The translations under genes were made by a program, and so were the position numbers. This document shows, piece by piece, positions 58,300 through 64,000 of a DNA stretch of 64,000 nucleotides. How positions within the stretch are numbered: position 1 is the stretch's first letter; the number at the start of each line of letters is the position of its first letter. The DNA is from Pieris napi. Its lineage: Eukaryota > Arthropoda > Insecta > Lepidoptera > Pieridae. A model generated the notes under the pieces. That model ran no database searches and had not been told where the DNA came from. It saw nothing but the letters and a program-made list of their open reading frames with translations. The stretch lies in the NCBI RefSeq assembly GCF_905475465.1, contig NC_062244.1, positions 2,988,501-3,052,500 of the forward strand, given 5' to 3'.

Positions 58300-58560
58300 A
58301 TTCACTGCTGGCAGAGCCTGTTTGCAATCCGTACTTCGCGACCATCGGTAATGTTGGAGTTCAGCAGATTTCTGGCGAATTCATGTTCGCACTAGTGAGA
58401 AGGGCAAGGGGAGGAACGAATACGGGCCAGCAGGCATCATTCCGGAGCCTCTTCGTGCAAGCTCGTCGGCAGCATCATTGCCGAACCACTGTGTCTTTTT
58501 ATCCATTGCAAGGTCCTGTTTGTTAGAGTTATGGCCTCCAGTGCTTCGTGACACTCCAGG
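58300..58560 (-). pseudogene. non-LTR retrotransposon RNase H relic
   Basis: On the minus strand one frame reads GNDAADELARRGSG followed by GPYSFLPLP, the C-terminal part of the RNase H domain found after reverse transcriptase in some arthropod LINEs. A neighbouring frame supplies LQWIKRHSG just before it, so a frameshift separates them. The rest of the element is absent. Confidence 0.65.
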
Positions 58561-58775
58561 TTACAAGTCACAGGAGACGCCCTTGCGCTAGTCGTGGAAT
58601 AAACGCCCATTCAGGCCGAGCTGAGCTTAAAGGCCCTTAAGGCCAATAGCGAGATTCCATTAAAAAAAATATGTATATAGGAATAACAGGCAACAGCTCA
58701 TGCTTTGTCAGACTCAGTTGCCATTTTCATACAAATTCTTTTAGCGTTAGTAGTTACTATAGTCGTATTTTTAAT

Positions 58776-59138
58776 TAGACGAAGCCAACTGACAGTAGCT
58801 AATGTCACTTTGTAAAATAATGTTGCCATATTTAAAGTAATAGTGATGCGTTCAGTTTTTGTTCAATCAGATGAATGAACAATGAGTGTGAATAGTCAAT
58901 CATTTCAAACAATAAAAGAATATTATTTCTATTTCAAAATTGTATAAAAGTGCTCTGATATAAGTTAGGTACTAGTACTATTTAACTACAATCAGTTTTT
59001 TGACGTCTTATTACAAAGCACGGCGATGGCAACTAGTGCCATCACCGATCATTAATTCAGGGGTTTTTACTTTGTCACAACACTATTTTTATTTCATTAA
59101 AAACTGACAACACCGTAAACGTCAGTTGACTTCGTCTA
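58776..59138. mobile_element. MITE with TAGACGAAG ends
   Basis: Ends TAGACGAAGCCAACTGAC and, inverted, TAGACGAAGTCAACTGAC. About 360 bp, non-coding. A GATGGCAACTAGTGCCATC palindrome lies near 59025. Confidence 0.65.
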
Positions 59139-60002
59139 TAGTGCTTTTCATGAAAGAAGTCCCGCGGTGATTTTTGGAACTAAATTTGACAGGTCGGCAA
59201 TGTTGTCATTCGTCTATATTATCAAGTTCGTTTGTTGTGGTAGATTTTTGTGAATTTTTAACTAGCTTAGTGCATTTTAAAGATTGATTACAATGCCAAA
59301 AGTTGTAAAAAGTTCGGCTCGAGAAATGATATTAAAGGTGAAAGAGTTCTGTAAAGCGGAACATAAGAATCAAGGTGTTTTAATACCACTAAACAATGTT
59401 CGGAAGAGAGTTGCCGCCATAACAGGTACTTTTAGAGTTGCCATTTAATAGGGTTTTGCTGTATTGATGGGACTTTTATGATATAAATTCGTTTTTGCGA
59501 CAAAATTGAATAAATACATAACGTGATGAAACTAGGTAACTGAAATTAAAACATATATTACATATTACATAAGCATTATAAACTTAAAGTTACTATTATT
59601 TTTAATTGTTCATAATTTAATTGCAGGTGTGTCAGAGAAAACTGTAACAAGAATTACAAACGAAGGTATAACTGAGAAGGCGGCGTGTACTTCGAAAAAA
59701 ATTGTAACCCAACAATTATGCAATAAAACTCTGAATAAAAAATTGTATTGCTTTTCTTTACCCTATTTTCTCATATTTTCCCTGTAAGTAGAACACCGCT
59801 AATATAAGTAAATAAAAATATACTTTTTACATAACAGAAATATTGTTTCATCGAAGTATGCAGAAAATAATATTATTTGATATATTACATCTGCTAAATT
59901 AAATGTAAATAAAATAGGTAAATTTTTTACTCATAAATGGCAACATTACGTCATGCGATTGCAGCGCCGCGTCTGGGGGACTTCTTTCATGAAAAGGACT
60001 AT
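59139..60002 (+). mobile_element. Tc1/mariner-like element with a two-exon HTH gene
   Basis: Inverted ends GTGCTTTTCATGAAAGAAGT and GTCCTTTTCATGAAAGAAGT, with TA duplications at each edge, bound about 0.86 kb. It contains the spliced HTH ORF below and no DDE domain. Confidence 0.75.
59293..59787 (+). CDS. 97-aa HTH protein from a transposon (no catalytic domain)
   Basis: Exons 59293-59425 and 59627-59787 join (ACAG|GTACTT, TTGCAG|GTGT) in phase to 97 residues. The N-terminal two-thirds is a basic helix-turn-helix segment (REMILKVKEFCKAE, then VRKRVAAITGVSEKTVTRI). It is of the kind found before the DDE domain in Tc1/mariner-like transposases and common in lepidopteran protein sets. The C-terminus is short and hydrophobic and then stops, so a transposase is truncated or the ORF has been reduced to its DNA-binding part. 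Expression is unknown. Confidence 0.6.
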
Positions 60003-60030
60003 AATTAAAAATTCGACTATAGTTACTAGT

Positions 60031-60190
60031 TCGTATATCAATACGTCACGCCTGTCGAAACGTGATTTTTTGTCAAGCTTCAGCCTTCAGAATTCAGATT
60101 TATTTGTTATTAAATAGGGTGTGTACCTTTTACCTATTTACTGCGGAATTACTAAGCACTTTTGGAAACTGAAAATATTGTTGAAATACA
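60031..60190 (+). promoter_or_regulatory. 5' flank of PI synthase
   Basis: Only 160 bp separate the transposon cluster from the start codon, so the promoter and 5' UTR of PI synthase lie here or in the transposon itself. No TATA box stands out. Confidence 0.35.
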
Positions 60191-61856
60191 ATGACTGAAA
60201 CTAAAGAAAATGTTTTTTTGTTTGTTCCAAATATTATAGGTTTGTATTTTCTGTTTATAGACCAATTATGTTACTTTAATTGTTGATTATTAAACTTTAA
60301 TGATAAATTGTCAAATTTCAGGATATGCTAGAATAATTCTTGCCGTGTTATCGTTTTATTATATGCCTACTCATTGTGCATTAGCTGTTACCTGCTATAT
60401 AGTATCGGCTCTCCTTGATGCGATCGATGGTCATGCTGCACGGTACTTTAATCAGAGTAAGTGTGTTATGTATATATTTTGTGACATGTATATGCAATTC
60501 AGTTACTTATCTAATTAGCTATATAAGCGTTGGTGATTGCCTACGTTTATACACACTTTTGTCAAAGATAGGACGAAACTTAAACAAATTAAAAAAAATA
60601 CATTGTATTTCTTAATTTAAAAATTTAATTACAGGTACTAAATTCGGTGGTATGTTGGATCAACTTACTGATAGGGCTGGTACAGCTGCTCTTATGATGA
60701 CATTGGCTACATTTTATCCTAAATACACCTTTTGGTTTCAAATATCTATGATTATTGATATCTCTTGCCATTGGCTGTATTTGCATTCATCAATATTGCA
60801 AGGAAAGACTTCCCACAAGTTCATAGATATGTCGGAAAACCCTGTTATGCATTTATACTACACTAACAAAACTATTCTCTTCTTAATGTGTGCTGGAAAT
60901 GAAGCATTCTATGCAGCATTGTATGTCAGCAATTTCTACACCGGCTTTACAAGTAAGAAATTTTAAAATTATGGGTTATTATTTACTAGTAACTTACTAA
61001 CAACAATTACCTTAAATGGTTGCTTTAAAGAGGAGTTTATCCTTGTTATGGGACATTGAGTTTAAGGAGATTTCACTTTAACTGAATCAGAGTTATAAGA
61101 GTAGGTCAATTGACAATTCTTATTTGAACGCTATTGCATAGTCTGTTATTTTCGTCTGACGTCTTTTGCTGCACCAGTTATGCTGTATTTTTTTACTTGT
61201 TTTATTCATATCTTGCGATATTAAGGCATCTTCGTGATAAAGCACGTGCAAGCAATCCCAGTTTGAAAACAAAAAAACGGATTTCTTAAAAAGTTCGGAA
61301 CGCATGATGCCGACAGTCGAGTTAATTACGGGCTAGGACAAAGCGACAAAAGAACGTACACAGTTCCGCAGTTTTAACTAATTTCGGCATCTTAAAAAGT
61401 ACTTTTTATTATTTAATTGTCGTTATTAAGGTACCCACCCTATAGTAGAGTGTATCATTGCATTGTATGAAAGATAAGTTACACCAACAAGTGATTTCAA
61501 CACTTAAGTGGGTTTGTTGTTAAATCGAGGGACCTAACATGGAGTTTACATTGTATATATATGAAAAAAATATTTTACAGTACTAGGTATACTTTAAAAC
61601 ACATGATAGTGTAAAATTTATGTTTTTTTTTCATAAACTTTTATATTAACAGTTCATATGTATGCTTGTGTATAACATTTTAATCTTTGTTTCAGTCTTG
61701 GGTCTGGGAATTTTCCCTTTGATTGCTATCTTGTCAGCCCCTGTAGCTCTGGTAAAGACATTAATCTCTGTACTTCATGGGATTGTTGCATCTATTAACT
61801 TAGCTACCATTGATCTTCAAGAGAGAGCAGCTATATCCGCCAAACAAATTAATTAA
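60191..61856 (+). CDS. CDIPT: phosphatidylinositol synthase (CDP-DAG-inositol 3-phosphatidyltransferase)
   Basis: Four exons (60191-60239, 60322-60456, 60635-60952, 61696-61856) join in phase to 220 residues (human 213). The CDP-alcohol phosphatidyltransferase signature D-G-x2-A-R-x8-G-x3-D-x3-D is complete: DGHAAR, then GGMLDQLTD. The exon border falls inside it. Several hydrophobic segments follow, as expected of this ER membrane enzyme, which makes phosphatidylinositol from CDP-diacylglycerol and myo-inositol. The N-terminal NVFLFVPNIIGYAR and the DIS.HWLYLHS segment are strongly conserved. Splice donors are GTTTGT, GTAAGT and GTAAGA. Confidence 0.95.
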
Positions 61857-63420
61857 ACAGGCTGAAATAACAATTATGGCCAAATATTTTCAGCATTTTC
61901 TCAACTACCAAAAATAATAATTTTTATAGTTTGTATCTCAATAGTTTAAGTAGCTAGTCACTTAATTTTGTGATAATTTAAGCATTTCATTGAATTTATA
62001 TTATTATATTTATATTATTATTTACTAAAACAATAAGTTATTTTAAAAATAATTTATTAATATTTGTGTCAGAACCAATACTTAATAAGTTTAGTCACAG
62101 TAGTTTGTCAGTGGTTGGACACAGAGTATAAGGATAACATTTCTATGGGTGAAGACAAAACTGCAATCATATTTTATTGAATAGAGTAGTGGTGTTGTTA
62201 AGACCTTCAAGTTTAATTTTTTGTTGTTTTAAATTTGGTCTGAAATCTACTATATAAAAATAAGACGGGTTTTCCTTCCTAACGCTATAACTCCAGAACG
62301 CACGAACCGATTTCTACGGTTTTGCATTCGTTGGAAAGGTCTCGGGCTCTTGAGGTTTATAGCAAAGAAAATTCAAGAAAAATTTCAACAGAAAAGCGGG
62401 ATCACCAAACGAAATGTTACATAAAACGAACCCATCTGGTGGCGAAACGGAGTTCGCCGAGTTTGCTAGCATGTTATAATAATTAAGCATAAGATAATTT
62501 TTTTTTTTAATTATTTACTTAAATCATTTATTAAATGTTGTATGTAGGTTCATGTAAAATGTTTATAATTTTAAATAAGGGCTGATTTTTAAGAGTACCT
62601 ATATGAATGTTAGAATAAAGAATTATTTGTATACAACTGTATGTTGCTTCATTCTGAAGAACATTTCAAAATTAGCCTGTATAATATGGTAGTTAATGCT
62701 TCATTGCACTGTAATGTTTAGTATGTGAAAACTTTCATTCCTACCCGATCCACCCATGCCATTTGTGATGATTACCTATTGTGGTAAAAATAATATTAGT
62801 TTAATCTTTCAGTAGTAAGATAGATACATATTTAATATGTAAGTATTGTGAAACAATATTTTGATTACATTTAAGTTTCAGTAATTTATATGAGAATTCT
62901 TCTCTAAAAAAACATACACTGACTTGACTTCATTTCATTTATCATTAATTAAAATAATGAATTTGAATCTTATATATCTTGAAATATGAAGATGCAAACA
63001 AAAAGGCTTGCCTTGTGATTGAATAACATCATCACAAATTCAGTTTCATGGATAAATTACCTCTTATTATTTATGAATATTGTATTTTTGCACTGCAAAT
63101 GTATACTGGTAAACTAATTACTCCTCTGTAATACTTTGTTGTTTTTACTGTCAATTCATTATTTTTGTGAAAAATAAATGATTGTATCCTAATAAGTTCT
63201 GTATGTCCAATAAAATAACTATGTGTTAGAATGCAATTTATTTTGACATAAATTTAAAGGTTTATCATAAGCAATAGCACTTGTGTTACTATTAAAAATT
63301 TAGTTTCTCATACGTTATTTTAAAGAAAAGAACTAAATTTTATTAATCGTAGTTAACATTATATTGAGACAAAGAAAATAGTTAAAACTATAAGAAACCA
63401 TTATCACTGCAGAAAGTAAC
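61857..63420. other. convergent 3' flanks of PI synthase and CCT6
   Basis: AT-rich 3' UTR and intergenic DNA. It contains the Helitron-like element below and a minus-strand AATAAA (TTTATT at about 63238) suited to CCT6. No further gene seen. Confidence 0.5.
62246..62469 (+). mobile_element. Helitron-like non-autonomous element
   Basis: Starts TCTACTATATAAAAATAAGA after an A and ends GTTTGCTAG. The interior has the words ACTCCAGAACG and ACGAACCGATTTCTACGG typical of lepidopteran Helitrons. The base after CTAG is C instead of T, so the end may be eroded. Confidence 0.6.
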
Positions 63421-64000
63421 CTAACCTTTAAGACTGCTCATTCCAGCTCTCATAATTTCATCAACAAGTAGTAAGTTACTTGCAATTACAGAGCAGGAGT
63501 TAAGTATTTGTTTCTTTACAATATAATTATCATAGATACCCATATCTGTGGGCTTAATTGCTTCTCCACTGTTAAGATCTAAGCCAATTGGATCAGGACT
63601 CAAACGGGCTTCCTCTTGCAACTTCACAATAGTATCTTGGGCATCATAACCGGAATTAACAGCTAGAGTCTTCGGAATAACAAGAAGGGCCTCAGCATAG
63701 GCCTGGATTCCAAGCCGAGCCTTTCCCTTGACAGTGTCCTTGTATTTTAGGAGTTCCAAATTAGTTTTAATTTCAAATGCCGCAGCTCCTGGCACAATAC
63801 ATTTGTCTTCAATAGCATTGTTAATTGCACGAAGACCATCACGTATAGCATCCTTGATCTGCGTGAGTGTGTGTTTGTTTGGTCCTTTGATAAGAATTGT
63901 AACAGATTGTGGGTTCTTGCAGTTTTCAACAAATGTGTATTTCTCTTCACCAAGGATATGTTCATAAACTAAGCCAGCATATCCGAGACATTCCTCAGTC
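63421..64000 (-). CDS. CCT6: T-complex protein 1 subunit zeta (CCT6), C-terminal part
   Basis: The minus-strand frame is open from the window edge to the stop at 63421, giving the last ~193 of about 530 residues. Group II chaperonin features are present: GLVYEH.LGEEKYTFVE, the SVTILIKGPN.HTLTQIKDA strand, VPGAAAFEI, and the C-terminal DNY.VKKQ...VDEIMRAGMSSLKG, which is diagnostic of zeta rather than other CCT subunits. CCT is the cytosolic ring that folds actin and tubulin. No intron is visible in this part. The 5' end lies beyond the window. Confidence 0.96.
   Translation of the reverse strand, partial: TEECLGYAGLVYEHILGEEKYTFVENCKNPQSVTILIKGPNKHTLTQIKDAIRDGLRAINNAIEDKCIVPGAAAFEIKTNLELLKYKDTVKGKARLGIQAYAEALLVIPKTLAVNSGYDAQDTIVKLQEEARLSPDPIGLDLNSGEAIKPTDMGIYDNYIVKKQILNSCSVIASNLLLVDEIMRAGMSSLKG

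Larger units (their letters stand above)
58751..60030. mobile_element. nested transposon cluster, outer inverted repeat
   Basis: Outer arms TAGTTACTATAGTCG (58751) and its near-exact inverse (CGACTATAGTTACTA, about 60016-60030) extend inward to TTTTTAATTA. Two other elements with unrelated ends fill the space between the arms and abut each other at a TA. Confidence 0.6.

Noticed and set aside
1..64000. CRISPR arrays, operons, bacterial-type systems
   Set aside because: No regularly spaced repeats or bacterial gene organisation; introns throughout show animal nuclear DNA.

Overview
The window is eukaryotic nuclear DNA from an insect, most likely a moth or butterfly. Genes are split by GT-AG introns, the background is AT-rich with sharp GC-rich exons, and the repeats match lepidopteran types: Helitrons ending CTAG|T, a maT (DD37D) mariner, PIF/Harbinger MITEs with TAA/TTA target duplications, tRNA-derived SINEs and an errantivirus provirus. 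The species cannot be named from the sequence alone.

Layout. 1-14.7 kb is a transposon graveyard: a mariner fragment, two Helitron-like elements, a 3.57 kb element with CAAGAC/GTCTTG subterminal repeats and a 9-bp target duplication, Harbinger MITEs, and a 4.12 kb internally deleted errantivirus with two matching 295-bp LTRs, an integrase ORF and an open env. 14.7-15.9 kb is a decayed Harbinger element. 16.2-16.6 kb (+) is mitochondrial ribosomal protein mL63. 17.6-20.9 kb (-) is an AIFM3-type Rieske/FAD oxidoreductase. 21.9-37.7 kb (+) is oxysterol-binding protein with 15 coding positions, one of them represented by two alternative exons. 43.9-57.3 kb (-) is a ten-exon gene for a 1324-residue, mostly disordered protein that I do not recognise; its long intron holds a MITE and a maT mariner. 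58.3-60.0 kb is a nested transposon cluster with a small two-exon HTH gene. 60.2-61.9 kb (+) is phosphatidylinositol synthase. 63.4-64 kb (-) is the C-terminal part of CCT6.

How the genes relate. AIFM3 and OSBP are divergent, with about 1.05 kb between start codons. OSBP and the unknown gene converge, with candidate poly(A) signals about 190 bp apart. OSBP (which uses PI4P) and PI synthase (which makes PI) act in connected lipid pathways, but I see no evidence that their proximity is functional. The most striking features are the two 174-nt OSBP exons encoding alternative versions of the HHPP-containing ligand-domain segment, entered through a GC-AG donor; a candidate internal OSBP promoter giving a PH-less isoform; the young env-bearing deleted provirus; and the large element with hexamer-rich ends. 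All gene models come from reading splice sites by eye with phase checks, without transcript support.
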